DNA of 64,000 nt from Streptosporangium sandarakinum. GTDB lineage: Bacteria; Actinomycetota; Actinomycetes; Streptosporangiales; Streptosporangiaceae. The stretch lies in NCBI RefSeq assembly GCF_013409935.1, contig NZ_JACCCO010000001.1, positions 3,844,001-3,908,000 on the forward strand, in the 5' to 3' direction. Below are positions 10,033 to 18,803 of this stretch, one piece after another. The position numbers and the translations under genes were made by a program. Each line of letters begins with the position of its first letter. Within the stretch, counting starts at the first letter, position 1. The notes beneath the pieces are model-generated. The model was not told the DNA's origin. It did no database searches and was given only the letters and a program-made list of their open reading frames with translations.

Positions 10033-11433
10033 TCAGGTGACGTGGGTGAGCGCGTCCCAGACGTTCTCCGCCTCGATGACGTCGAAGCCGGGTGCGAAAC
10101 CCGCGGCCCGGCCGCCGACCGGGACCAGGGAGCGGTCCGCGCCCTTGCGCCGCCCGCTGTCCAGGGAGCCGGCCGGGACGAGGGCGCGGGTGAAGCCCAG
10201 CCGGGCGGCCTCCGACAGGCGGCGCCGTACGTCGCGCACCGGGCGCAGCTCACCGGCCAGGCCCACCTCGCCCATCACGACCAGCCCGGACGGCAGCGCC
10301 TTGTCCCCGGCCGCGCTCGCCACCGCGAGCATCACCGACAGGTCGATCGCCGGGTCGTTGAGCTTGATGCCGCCCACGGTGGCGGTGAAGACGTCGCAGC
10401 CGCCCAGCTTGGCGTTGAGCCGCCGCTCCAGCACGGCCAGCACCATCGTGACGCGGTAGGCGTCGAGCCCCGAGGTGGAGCGGCGCGGCTGCTGGGCCTC
10501 GGTCCGGGCGACGAGGGCCTGGACCTCGGCGGGCAGCGGCCGGGTGCCCTCCAGGGTGACGGTGACGCACGTGCCGGGCACGGGGTCGGTGCGGTGGGAG
10601 ACGAACAGGCCGCTGGCGTCGGCGATGCCCTCGATGCCGTCCTCGTGCAGGTCGAAGCAGCCGACCTCGTCGACGGGACCGTAGCGGTTCTTGATCGCGC
10701 GGACCATGCGGAGCCGGGAGTGGCGGTCGCCCTCGAAGTGGAGCACCACGTCGACCAGGTGCTCCAGCGTGCGGGGGCCCGCGATCGAGCCCTCCTTGGT
10801 GACGTGGCCGACCAGGACCGTGGACATGCCGCGCTCCTTGGCCAGCCGGACCAGGTTGCCCGCGACCTCCCTGACCTGGGTGACGCCGCCGGGCACGCCG
10901 GTCGCCTGGGCCGAGCCGATGGTCTGCACCGAGTCGACGACGAGCAGGTCGGGCCGGACCTTCTCGACGTGCGTGACCAGGGCGCCCAGGTCGGTCTCGG
11001 CCGCGAGGTAGAGGTGCTCCTGGATCGCGCCGATCCGGTCGGCCCGGACCCGCACCTGGGCGGCCGACTCCTCGCCCGTGATGTACAGCACGGTCTGCTG
11101 CCGGGCCATCTTCGCCGCGGCGTCGAGCAGGAGCGTGGACTTGCCGATGCCGGGCTCCCCGGCCAGCAGGATCACCGCGCCGGGCACCACGCCGCCGCCG
11201 AGCACTCGGTCGAGCTCGGGCACGCCGGTGCCGCGAGCGTGCGCCACCTCGGCCTTGACCTGCCCGATCGGGACGGCCGGGGCCGACACCGCCCCGGCGG
11301 AGGCGACGTGCACGCCGGCGCGCGCGGTCTCCTCCTCGACGGTGCCCCAGGCCTGGCACTCACCGCAGCGACCCACCCACTTGGCGGTCTGCCAACCGCA
11401 CTCACCACAGCGATAGCCGACCTTCTTAGCCAT
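10033..11433 (-). CDS. radA: RadA, DNA repair ATPase of the RecA/Lon-like type
   Basis: A branch-migration helicase acting in recombination and repair. The 466 residues show the N-terminal zinc finger (CGECGW near residue 9, CGECQAWG near 23), Walker A GEPGIGKS, the RadA-specific KNRYG motif (AIKNRYGPVDEVG), and a Lon-like C-terminal domain. The start ATG 11433 gives the expected MAKK opening. It heads a leftward pair with disA. Confidence 0.97.
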   Translation of the reverse strand: MAKKVGYRCGECGWQTAKWVGRCGECQAWGTVEEETARAGVHVASAGAVSAPAVPIGQVKAEVAHARGTGVPELDRVLGGGVVPGAVILLAGEPGIGKSTLLLDAAAKMARQQTVLYITGEESAAQVRVRADRIGAIQEHLYLAAETDLGALVTHVEKVRPDLLVVDSVQTIGSAQATGVPGGVTQVREVAGNLVRLAKERGMSTVLVGHVTKEGSIAGPRTLEHLVDVVLHFEGDRHSRLRMVRAIKNRYGPVDEVGCFDLHEDGIEGIADASGLFVSHRTDPVPGTCVTVTLEGTRPLPAEVQALVARTEAQQPRRSTSGLDAYRVTMVLAVLERRLNAKLGGCDVFTATVGGIKLNDPAIDLSVMLAVASAAGDKALPSGLVVMGEVGLAGELRPVRDVRRRLSEAARLGFTRALVPAGSLDSGRRKGADRSLVPVGGRAAGFAPGFDVIEAENVWDALTHVT

Positions 11434-11535
11434 GGCCGCACGCTACCGGCATCGACCGACAACTTTCACCCGTCCGCGGCGCGCGCCGGGCGGGAGGGAC
11501 TGCCGCGGCCGGGCGGCGGCGCGTACGATCTGGCC

Positions 11536-12792
11536 ATGTCCGGACGGTTGGTGACGATCGTGACGCTGGTCGCGCTGCTGGCGGCGTGCGGTACGGCCGG
11601 CCGGTCGCCCTCGGCCGGGGAGACGCCCGGAACGGCCGGTCCGGGCCGGGGATCGCCCGGCGTGACGACGGCCCCGCGCGCCCCGGTCGCGTCGCCGTCG
11701 CCCGACCCTTCCGCGCCCCCGTGGACCCAGACCGAGGTGAGCGAGTGGGGCGGATCGATGACGAGCGCGCTGGCGTTCGCCGCCGACGACGTCTGGGCGG
11801 CCGGCACGGTGGACGAGGGCGAAACCCTGATCACCCACTGGGACGGCCGCGCCTGGCGCGAGGTGGCCCCGCCCGTCCGGAGGCGGGAGGAGGTCTTCTT
11901 CCGGCTGCTGGCGGCGTCGTCCCGCGACGACCTGTGGGTGTTCTCCGACGACGGGCGCGCCTGGCGCTGGACGGGCACCGGGTGGGCCGCCCGGGGCGGC
12001 CTGGGCGGCACGACGGGCGCAGACGGCACGAGCGGTACGGCGGGCACGAACGGCACGGCGGGGCCGGACCGTACGAACGGCACGGGCACGGGCGGCACGG
12101 CCGGGTCCGGCGGGCTCCGGCTGCGCGCGGCGGCCGTCGCGGGGCCGCGCGACGTGTGGACGGCGGGCACGACCCGGGGCGACCTCGCGCGCCCGTTCCT
12201 CGGCCGGTGGGACGGCTCGGGCTGGTCGGAGCCGCCGCTGCCGCCCGGCGCGGAGGTGAACGACCTCGGCGCGCTGTCGCCCCGCGACGTGTGGGCCGTG
12301 GGCCGGTCGGGCGGCCAGGCCATGATCATGCACTGGGCGGGGGAGCGGTGGGACCCCGTACCGGCGCCGCCCGTGCCGGGCGCGCGGGGCGCGGTCCTGG
12401 ACCGCGTGCTCGCGGTGTCGCCGGACGAGGCGTGGGCGCTGGGCACGGCCGAGGTGTCCGACCAGGAGAGGCGCCAGTTCCTGCTGCGCTGGGACGGGAG
12501 CCGGTGGAGCGAGGCCGGACCTCTCCCGCAGGGCACGCGCCTCACCGCCGTGGAGTCCGACGGGCACGGTGGGATCTGGGCCGGCGGCGAGAGCCGGGGC
12601 GCCGGGGACGGGGAAAGGACGATCCTCCACTTCGACGGCGCGGGCTGGACGTACGGGAGGACGCCCGGCACCCAGTCGGGCCCCGTGGTGAACGACCTCG
12701 CGCGGTCCCCGGACGGCGACCTGGTCGTCGCGGTCGGCGGCAACCCCGACTACGACGAGGACAGCGAGGCCTGGGTCTGGACCCGGCGCTGA
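11536..12792 (+). CDS. Lipoprotein with beta-propeller-like repeats
   Basis: 418 residues. The signal peptide ends in a lipobox (VTLVALLAAC, Cys about residue 17), followed by a Thr/Pro/Ser-rich spacer. Six or more repeats follow the pattern D-x-W-x-x-G ... W-D-G-x-x-W (DVWAAGT/HWDGRAWREV, DVWTAGT/RWDGSGWSEP, DVWAVGR/HWAGERWDPV, EAWALGT/RWDGSRWSEA, GIWAGGE/HFDGAGWTYG), typical of a bladed propeller. A Gly/Thr-rich insert of about 35 residues (near 155-195) separates blades two and three. It is probably an extracytoplasmic scaffold or binding protein. Divergent from radA. Confidence 0.8.
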   Translation: MSGRLVTIVTLVALLAACGTAGRSPSAGETPGTAGPGRGSPGVTTAPRAPVASPSPDPSAPPWTQTEVSEWGGSMTSALAFAADDVWAAGTVDEGETLITHWDGRAWREVAPPVRRREEVFFRLLAASSRDDLWVFSDDGRAWRWTGTGWAARGGLGGTTGADGTSGTAGTNGTAGPDRTNGTGTGGTAGSGGLRLRAAAVAGPRDVWTAGTTRGDLARPFLGRWDGSGWSEPPLPPGAEVNDLGALSPRDVWAVGRSGGQAMIMHWAGERWDPVPAPPVPGARGAVLDRVLAVSPDEAWALGTAEVSDQERRQFLLRWDGSRWSEAGPLPQGTRLTAVESDGHGGIWAGGESRGAGDGERTILHFDGAGWTYGRTPGTQSGPVVNDLARSPDGDLVVAVGGNPDYDEDSEAWVWTRR

Positions 12793-12909
12793 GCCATCAG
12801 GCCCGCGCGGGACGCCCGGACCTTCCGGTCCCGGCGTCCGCGTGCCCCGGCCTCGACCCGGCTCCGTCCCGTGGGGGACCCGCCACCGTGAGGGTCCGCG
12901 GGGCGGAAC

Positions 12910-13224
12910 CTAGATGTGGCCCTCCAGGTCGGCGAGGAGGAGGCGCTTGGGCTTGGCTCCGACGATCTGCCGGACCACCTCGCCGCCTTTGTAGAGGTTG
13001 AGCGTGGGCAGGCCCGTGACGCCGTAGCGGGCCGCGATCTCCGGGTGCTCGTCGGAGTTCAGCTTGGCGATCGTGAGGCGGTCGCCGTACTCGGCCTCGA
13101 TCTGCTCCAGGACCGGCGCGATCATCCGGCACGGCGGGCACCACTCGGCCCAGAAGTCCACCAGGACGGGCTTGTCGCTCTCCAGCACCTGCTCGGCGAA
13201 GTTGTCGGTGGTCAGATTGATCAT
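12910..13224 (-). CDS. trxA: Thioredoxin with a CPPC active site
   Basis: Cytoplasmic dithiol-disulfide oxidoreductase, 104 residues. The start overlaps the merR stop as ATGA. The fold signature is complete: VLVDFWAEWCPPC with Cys29 and Cys32, and the cis-proline loop GLPTLNLYKGG. The active site is CPPC instead of the usual CGPC, which should shift the redox potential. Translational coupling to the MerR regulator suggests that the pair answers thiol or metal stress. Confidence 0.93.
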   Translation of the reverse strand: MINLTTDNFAEQVLESDKPVLVDFWAEWCPPCRMIAPVLEQIEAEYGDRLTIAKLNSDEHPEIAARYGVTGLPTLNLYKGGEVVRQIVGAKPKRLLLADLEGHI

Positions 13225-13616
13225 GATTCTCCCTCGTTCCGGTCGGGAGGCGGCCCGAACATGCATCCCGGGCACGCCGCGCCGAGCTGGGCGGCCACCT
13301 CGGCCCGGCGTGTGAGCAGCGTGTGGATCTCGCCGTCGATCTCGGCCAGCTTGCGCCGGTAGACCTCCACCGACTCCGGGCACGAGGCCCCCGACTCGTG
13401 CCCGGCCCGCAGGCACGCCACGAACGGCCGGGCGTCCTCCAGCGTGAAGCCGACGGTGAGCAGCGACCTGATCTCGGTGACCAGCCGCAGGTCCGCCTCG
13501 CTGTACTCGCGGTAGCCGTTGGCGGCGCGCCGCGCGGTGATCAGCCCCTGCTGCTCGTAGTAGCGCAGCGCCCGGGTGCTGACCCCGGCACGTCTGGCGA
13601 GCTCTCCGATCCGCAT
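13221..13616 (-). CDS. MerR-family regulator with four cysteines
   Basis: 131 residues starting MRIGELARRAGVSTRALRYY, the canonical winged-helix opening, then a dimerisation helix and a C-terminal effector tail. Cys68, Cys79, Cys115 and Cys118 (CPGC near the end) could bind a metal or sense thiol oxidation. The arrangement differs from the SoxR Fe-S motif. The gene overlaps trxA and has a clear operator upstream, so it probably controls the merR-trxA operon. GAGGAGGT precedes the start. Confidence 0.9.
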   Translation of the reverse strand: MRIGELARRAGVSTRALRYYEQQGLITARRAANGYREYSEADLRLVTEIRSLLTVGFTLEDARPFVACLRAGHESGASCPESVEVYRRKLAEIDGEIHTLLTRRAEVAAQLGAACPGCMFGPPPDRNEGES

Positions 13617-13645
13617 CCGGACCTCCTCACCCGTCACGGTAGGCG

Positions 13646-13661
13646 TTGACGTCAGCGTCAA
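13646..13661 (-). promoter_or_regulatory. MerR-type operator of the merR-trxA operon
   Basis: Perfect inverted repeat TTGACG-TCAG-CGTCAA, 30 bp before the merR start. The TTGACG half can serve as the -35 element, as is usual when a MerR protein binds the promoter spacer. Confidence 0.65.
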
Positions 13662-13723
13662 GGTCAAGCCGTACGGCGGGCGATCCCGTTCCCGGCCCCC
13701 GGGCCCGCCCTCGCCGGCCGGGG

Positions 13724-14425
13724 TCAGAAGCGCCGCCAGCGCAGCACGTTGGGGTAGTCGATCTCCAGACCGGAGGTCTCGGCGACGGCCTGCTCGGCGA
13801 CCTCGGGGGTGAACTCGATGCGCAGCACCGCCTCCAGGTCGGCGCGGCGATCGAAGGACATGCGCAGGTCCAGCGGCCGGCTGTGCCATCCCTGACGGGT
13901 CCAGAAACGCTCGACGGCCTCGGCGGAGTAGGAGGCGGGGACCGAGCGGCTGAACCAGCGGCCGAACGCGCCGCGGGTGGCGTCCAGGTCGATGACGAAG
14001 GCCGCGCCGCCTCGCCGTACGACGCGGGAGAGCTCGGCGAGGCCGGGTTCGCAGCCGGGGCCGAAGAAGTAGGCCCAGCGGGCGAAGGCGACGTCCACCG
14101 ACGCGTCCGGGAGCGGCAGGGCCTGGGCGGTGGCCACGTGGACCTCGACGCCGGGCAGGGCCCGGCAGCGGCGCCGGGCGAGCTGGGCGAGGCCCTCGTG
14201 CGGCTCGACGCCGATCACGCGGGAGGCCGTGGCCGCCAGGGAGGGCAGGTGGTAGCCGGTCCCGCAGCCGATGTCGAGGACCGTCGCGCCGTCCCACGGC
14301 CGGATGGCGGCCATCGCCGCCTCGGCGCGCCCCTCCGGGTCCACGGCGCGGTTCTCCAACTCGTAGACGTGCGGGGTGTTCCAGATGTTCGGGCTGGGGA
14401 TGGCGCCCCTCAACGGCCTCGGCAT
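13724..14425 (-). CDS. SAM-dependent methyltransferase
   Basis: 233 residues from ATG 14425. Class I Rossmann methyltransferase: motif I VLDIGCGTGYHLPSLA, a motif II acid (IGVEPH), and the post-motif TAQALPLPDASVDVAFARW. A C-terminal half is rich in Arg and aromatic residues. The substrate is not evident. The frame runs further upstream but becomes Arg/Pro-rich, so the shorter start is preferred. It is divergent from the isomerase gene at 14655. Confidence 0.88.
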   Translation of the reverse strand: MPRPLRGAIPSPNIWNTPHVYELENRAVDPEGRAEAAMAAIRPWDGATVLDIGCGTGYHLPSLAATASRVIGVEPHEGLAQLARRRCRALPGVEVHVATAQALPLPDASVDVAFARWAYFFGPGCEPGLAELSRVVRRGGAAFVIDLDATRGAFGRWFSRSVPASYSAEAVERFWTRQGWHSRPLDLRMSFDRRADLEAVLRIEFTPEVAEQAVAETSGLEIDYPNVLRWRRF

Positions 14426-14654
14426 GCGTTCACGGTAGCGGTGTGTTCTCCGTCGCATCCGCGAGGCCGACTCCACAGGTCGCCCGGCGCGCTTAGGCTG
14501 GCAAGGTGAGCGAGCGAAGCGGATGGGACGCCGGGCGCGGGGAGGCAAGCCCGCGCGCGTCCCGGGTAGGCGGTCCGGAGACCCCGGCGGACGTGCGGAC
14601 CGGTGGACGCCGCGACGCCCGTTCGTGCGAGCTCCGAACCGGAGGGAAAGACAG

Positions 14655-15467
14655 ATGAGCGTTGTCCGGGAATCCAGTGCGAAGATCGCTTTGTCCACCG
14701 CGTCGGTTTACCCCGAACGCACCCCGGACGCCTTCGAGCTGGCCGCGCGTCTCGGATACGACGGTGTCGAGATCATGGTGGGCGCCGACCCCGTGAGCCA
14801 GGACGTCGACGTCCTGGAGCGTCTGTCCGACCACTACCAGCTGCCGATCCTGGCCATCCACGCCCCCTGCCTGCTGGTGACCCAGCGGGTGTGGGGCAAG
14901 GACCCCTGGGCCAAGCTCCAGCGGGCGCAGCGGGCCGCCGAGCGGGTCGGGGCCCGGACGGTCGTGGTGCATCCGCCGTTCCGCTGGCAGCGCGACTACG
15001 CGCGCGAGTTCGAGACCGGCCTGGCCCGGATGCGCGAGGAGACCGACATCGTCTTCGCGGTGGAGAACATGTTCCCGCTGCGGGCCAGGGGCAACGAGGT
15101 GGTGCCCTACTCGCCGGGCTGGAACCCGGTCGACTACGACTTCCCCCAGGTGACGCTGGACCTGTCGCACACGGCGGTGTCGGGCGTCGACGCCATGGAG
15201 ATGTTCGGCAAGCTCGGCGACCGGGTCGCCCACCTGCACCTCGCCGACGGCCTCGGGACGGCGAACAAGGACGAGCACCTGGTCCCCGGCCGGGGGAACC
15301 AGCCGTGCGCGCCGATCCTGGAGCGCCTGGCGGGCAGCGGCTTCGGCGGTCTGGTGGTGCTGGAGATCAACACGCGTAAGGCGGCCAGCCGTACCGATCG
15401 GATCGACGACCTCACCGAGGCGCTGGCCTTCGCCCGCCGTCACCTCACCGCGCCCTCGAAGGCCTGA
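14655..15467 (+). CDS. Sugar phosphate isomerase/epimerase-like TIM barrel
   Basis: 270 residues from ATG 14655, with GGAGGG nine bases upstream. AP_endonuc_2/xylose-isomerase-like barrel: [36 protein letters not shown], a metal-type Glu in [26 protein letters not shown] and a terminal Glu in VVLEINTRK. These metal ligands support an isomerase or epimerase acting on a sugar or cyclitol; the substrate is unknown. The TetR gene follows after 21 bp in the same direction. Confidence 0.85.
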   Translation: MSVVRESSAKIALSTASVYPERTPDAFELAARLGYDGVEIMVGADPVSQDVDVLERLSDHYQLPILAIHAPCLLVTQRVWGKDPWAKLQRAQRAAERVGARTVVVHPPFRWQRDYAREFETGLARMREETDIVFAVENMFPLRARGNEVVPYSPGWNPVDYDFPQVTLDLSHTAVSGVDAMEMFGKLGDRVAHLHLADGLGTANKDEHLVPGRGNQPCAPILERLAGSGFGGLVVLEINTRKAASRTDRIDDLTEALAFARRHLTAPSKA

Positions 15468-15488
15468 GGGACGCGGGGACGTAGGGAC

Positions 15489-16157
15489 GTGGGCGTGAGG
15501 GACGCGGGACGCGCCGGTGACACGGCGGACACCGCGGGCGGGGCCGGTGGGACCGGCGGCGTGGAGGACGCGTCGGCGGTCAGGCGGCGTCCGGGGCGCA
15601 GGCCGGGGTCGGCGGACACCCGGGGGCAGATCCTGGCGGCGGCGCGTCAGATCTTCGCGGAGAAGGGGTTCGACCGGGCGACCGTCCGGGGGATCGCCCG
15701 GCAGGCGGGGGTGGACCCGGCGCTGGTCCACCATTACTTCACGAGCAAGGCGGGGATGTTCGTCGCCGTCATGGACCTGCCGCTGAACCCCGAGGAGGTC
15801 GTCCCGGTCCTCATCGACGGGCCGCGCGAGGAGGTCGGCGAGCGGATCGTCCGGTTCGTCCTGACGCTGACCGCGGACGCGGAGGCGCGCCAGCCGCTGC
15901 TGGCCATGATCCGTACCGCGATGACCAACGACCAGGTGGCCGCCATGGTGCGGGAGTTCTTCACCGAGGAGCTGCTGGACCGGGCCGCCCGGGGCCTCGG
16001 CATTCCGCGGATCCGGATGGAGGCGGCCTTCTCCCAGATGTTCGGCCTGATCGTGATGCGGCACGTGCTGCTGCTCGATCCGCTCGCCTCGGCCGGCGTC
16101 GAGGAGCTGGTCGCGCTGTTCGCGCCGGCGATCCAGCGGTATCTGGACGGGGACTGA
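15489..16157 (+). CDS. TetR-family transcriptional regulator
   Basis: 222 residues from GTG 15489; a GTG at 15495 is also possible. The first 35 residues are Gly/Arg-rich and disordered. The helix-turn-helix follows (ILAAARQIFAEKGFDRATVRGIARQAGVDPALVHHYFTSK in two parts), then a helical ligand-binding domain. It follows the TIM-barrel gene closely and lies 205 bp before etfD. Palindromes at 16232-16284 could be its targets. The ligand is unknown. Confidence 0.9.
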   Translation: MGVRDAGRAGDTADTAGGAGGTGGVEDASAVRRRPGRRPGSADTRGQILAAARQIFAEKGFDRATVRGIARQAGVDPALVHHYFTSKAGMFVAVMDLPLNPEEVVPVLIDGPREEVGERIVRFVLTLTADAEARQPLLAMIRTAMTNDQVAAMVREFFTEELLDRAARGLGIPRIRMEAAFSQMFGLIVMRHVLLLDPLASAGVEELVALFAPAIQRYLDGD

Positions 16158-16231
16158 CCGGCCCGCCCGGGTCCGCCGTACGGCTCCCGCCGCGCCCGTA
16201 GAGCATTGTTCTGGACGCGGATTGACCGTAT

Positions 16232-16298
16232 GGTGACCACGGTCACCGCGGGTCCGGGACGGACGACAAGTTACCGATGGGTAAGATCCGTGGTAACC
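16232..16298. promoter_or_regulatory. Palindromic sites upstream of etfD
   Basis: Three dyads in 67 bp: GGTGACC-AC-GGTCACC (16232-16247), TTACC-GATG-GGTAA (16271-16284) and GGTAACC (16292-16298). Their position directly before etfD suggests operators for one or two dimeric regulators, for example the TetR protein encoded just upstream. Confidence 0.5.
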
Positions 16299-16362
16299 CG
16301 TCGTCACCCTGGATGACCGGCGGTCGTACGCTGGCAGCCAAAGCCGTCTGTGGGAGGACCCC

Positions 16363-18537
16363 GTGCTCTGGGTAGCGGTCATCGGGCTGGTCATGACAGC
16401 CGTCGCGGTCACACTCGCCGCGCGTCGCGTGCTGTTCCTATACAACCTCGCCACCGCCGGGCCACCCGCGCCCGAACGGATCGAGTACGCCAGGAACAAC
16501 GTGGGCGCGGAGATCAAGGCCCAGCTCGTCGAGGTCTTCGGGCAGAAGAAGCTGCTGAAGTGGACCCCTTCGGGCACCGCCCACTTCTTCGTCATGTGGG
16601 CGTTCTTCATCCTGGCCACCGTCTACCTTGAGGCGTACGGCGCGCTGATCCAGGGCGGCGTCACCGGCCGGCCCGACTTCCACATCCCGCTCATCGGGAC
16701 CTGGCCCGTGCTGGGCTTCCTGCAGGACTTCATCGCGGTCGCCGCCCTGATCGGGCTGGTGGCCTTCACGGTCATCCGGATCAAGAACTCCCCCAAGAAG
16801 CTCGGCCGCAAGTCGCGCTTCTCCGGCTCGCACCTCGGCGGCGCCTGGCTCGTCCTCTTCATGATCTTCAACGTGATCTGGACGATGTTCCTCTTCCGCG
16901 GCGCCGCCTTCAACACCGGCAACCTGCCCTACGCCTCCGGGGCGTTCGCCTCCGAGGCGGTCGCCGCGCTGCTGCGACCGCTGGGCGCCACGGCCAACGA
17001 GGTGCTGGAGGGCGTCGGCCTGCTGCTGCACATCGGCGTCATGCTGGTGTTCCTCGTCATCGTGGTGAACAGCAAGCACCTGCACATCTTCACCGCGCCG
17101 CTGAACGTGATGTTCTCCCGCCGCCCCGACGGCAACGGCCCCGCCCAGCCGCTGCGGATCGACGGCAAGGTCGTCGACTTCGAGGACGAGGACCTCGACG
17201 GCGACCGGCTGGGCCGTGGCAGCCTCAAGGACGTCAGCTGGAAGGGCTTCCTCGACTTCTACACCTGCACCGAGTGCGGCCGCTGCCAGTCGCAGTGCCC
17301 GGCCTGGAACACCGACAAGCCGCTGTCGCCGAAGATGCTGATCCTCGACCAGCGCGACCACGCCTTCAAGATCGCGCCGTACCTCATGGCGACCGAGGAG
17401 CAGCGCGCCGACCTGCACGAGGACGTGCTCGCCCTGCTCGAAAAGCCGCTGGTCGGCGAGGACGGCGTCATCCACCCGGACGTGCTGTGGTCCTGCACCA
17501 ACTGCGGCGCCTGCGTCGAGCAGTGCCCGGTGGACATCGAGCACATCGACCACATCCTCGACATGCGCCGCTACCAGGCGATGGTGGAGTCCAACTTCCC
17601 CACCGAGGCCGGCGTCATGGTCCGCAACCTGGAGAACAAGGGCAACCCCTGGGGGATGTCCGAGATGAAGCGGGCCGACTGGATCGAGGAGCTCGCCTCC
17701 CGCGAGGACGACCCCATCGAGATCCAGCTCGTCGACGAGAAGATGCCCGAGGACACCGAGTACCTCTTCTGGGTCGGCTGCGCCGGCGCCCTGGAGGACC
17801 GGGCCAAGAAGACCACCAAGGCGGTCGCGGAGCTGCTGCACGTCGCGGGCGTGAAGTTCGCCGTGCTCGGCCCGATGGAGGCGTGCTCCGGTGACCCGGC
17901 CCGCCGCCTGGGCATGGAGTACCTCTTCGACATGCTGGCCAAGCAGAACATCGAGACGCTGAACGAGGCCGGGGTCAAGAAGATCGTCGCGACCTGCCCG
18001 CACTGCTTCAACACCCTGGCCAACGAGTACCCGCAGCTCGGCGGGACCTTCGAGGTCGTCCACCACACCCAGCTGCTGGCCAGGCTGGTGGACGAGGGCC
18101 GGCTGGTGCCGGTCACGCCGATCGACGAGAAGATCACCTACCACGACCCCTGCTTCCTCGGCCGCCACAACAAGGTCTACTCCCAGCCGCGCGACATCAT
18201 GGCCAAGGTGCCGGGCGTGCGGACCCAGGAGATGCACCGGCACAAGGACCGCGGCTTCTGCTGCGGCGCCGGTGGCGCGCGGATGTGGATGGAGGAGCGG
18301 CTCGGCAAGCGCATCAACACCGAGCGTGTGGACGAGGCGCTGACCACCGACCCCGACACCATCTCCACCGCCTGCCCGTTCTGCCTGGTCATGCTGGGCG
18401 ACTCGATCAACGAGAAGAAGAACGCGGGCGAGGCCAAGGAGAGCCTGGAGGTCGTGGACGTCTCCCAGCTCCTGATCAGGTCCATCAAGGGACAGCCCGC
18501 CGAGCCGCCGGTCGAGCCGGCCGGGACGGCGGTCTGA
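16363..18537 (+). CDS. etfD: EtfD-like membrane Fe-S oxidoreductase
   Basis: 724 residues from GTG 16363 (GGGAGGACC upstream). The N-terminal quarter has about five membrane helices with conserved His, like a cytochrome-b/NarI-type module. Two 4Fe-4S motifs follow (CTECGRCQSQCP near 302, CTNCGACVEQCP near 378), then two heterodisulfide-reductase-like cysteine-rich regions (CAGALED, ACSGDP and CPHCFN; then CFLGRHN, CCGAGGARM and CPFC). This is the architecture of mycobacterial Rv0338c (EtfD), which passes electrons from electron-transfer flavoprotein to the membrane in fatty-acid beta-oxidation. The first cysteine-rich region has Ala-Cys where Cys-Cys is usual. The role is inferred from architecture. 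Confidence 0.85.
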   Translation: MLWVAVIGLVMTAVAVTLAARRVLFLYNLATAGPPAPERIEYARNNVGAEIKAQLVEVFGQKKLLKWTPSGTAHFFVMWAFFILATVYLEAYGALIQGGVTGRPDFHIPLIGTWPVLGFLQDFIAVAALIGLVAFTVIRIKNSPKKLGRKSRFSGSHLGGAWLVLFMIFNVIWTMFLFRGAAFNTGNLPYASGAFASEAVAALLRPLGATANEVLEGVGLLLHIGVMLVFLVIVVNSKHLHIFTAPLNVMFSRRPDGNGPAQPLRIDGKVVDFEDEDLDGDRLGRGSLKDVSWKGFLDFYTCTECGRCQSQCPAWNTDKPLSPKMLILDQRDHAFKIAPYLMATEEQRADLHEDVLALLEKPLVGEDGVIHPDVLWSCTNCGACVEQCPVDIEHIDHILDMRRYQAMVESNFPTEAGVMVRNLENKGNPWGMSEMKRADWIEELASREDDPIEIQLVDEKMPEDTEYLFWVGCAGALEDRAKKTTKAVAELLHVAGVKFAVLGPMEACSGDPARRLGMEYLFDMLAKQNIETLNEAGVKKIVATCPHCFNTLANEYPQLGGTFEVVHHTQLLARLVDEGRLVPVTPIDEKITYHDPCFLGRHNKVYSQPRDIMAKVPGVRTQEMHRHKDRGFCCGAGGARMWMEERLGKRINTERVDEALTTDPDTISTACPFCLVMLGDSINEKKNAGEAKESLEVVDVSQLLIRSIKGQPAEPPVEPAGTAV

Positions 18538-18566
18538 GGCTCGGCGCCGCGGTTCCGAAGAGGTTC

Positions 18567-18640
18567 GGACCACGTTCCGGAGAGGCTCCGGAACGTGGTC
18601 CGGTGAGGCCCGGGACCCCGCTCAGGCGGGGCCCCGGGCC
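18567..18640. terminator. Two tandem hairpins after etfD
   Basis: A perfect 15-bp stem (18567-18581 with 18587-18601, 5-base loop) is followed by a 15-bp stem with one mismatch (18607-18621 with 18626-18640) and then TTACT. Together they form a strong transcript end. Confidence 0.75.
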
Positions 18641-18803
18641 TTACTCCGTGGAGGCGGCATGACCACGGTCCGTGTTTGCCCGGCGCACTGACAACCGGTC
18701 AAGGTGGCGAGAAAAGGACATCGGGTCTGAAACTCTTTCTCCACATAACGGGTAAATCACGGTAACCTCAACGTCGCACAGCTCATTCGACGGGAGGGGG
18801 CCG

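Noticed and set aside
14506-14530. gtgagcgagcgaagcggatg near 14506 as a mobile-element end
   Set aside because: Looks like a common actinobacterial gene-start type sequence; no second copy or transposase in the window.
16438-18573. Long open frame antisense to etfD
   Set aside because: Same effect; Val/Leu/Asp/His-rich and overlapping a clear Fe-S protein.
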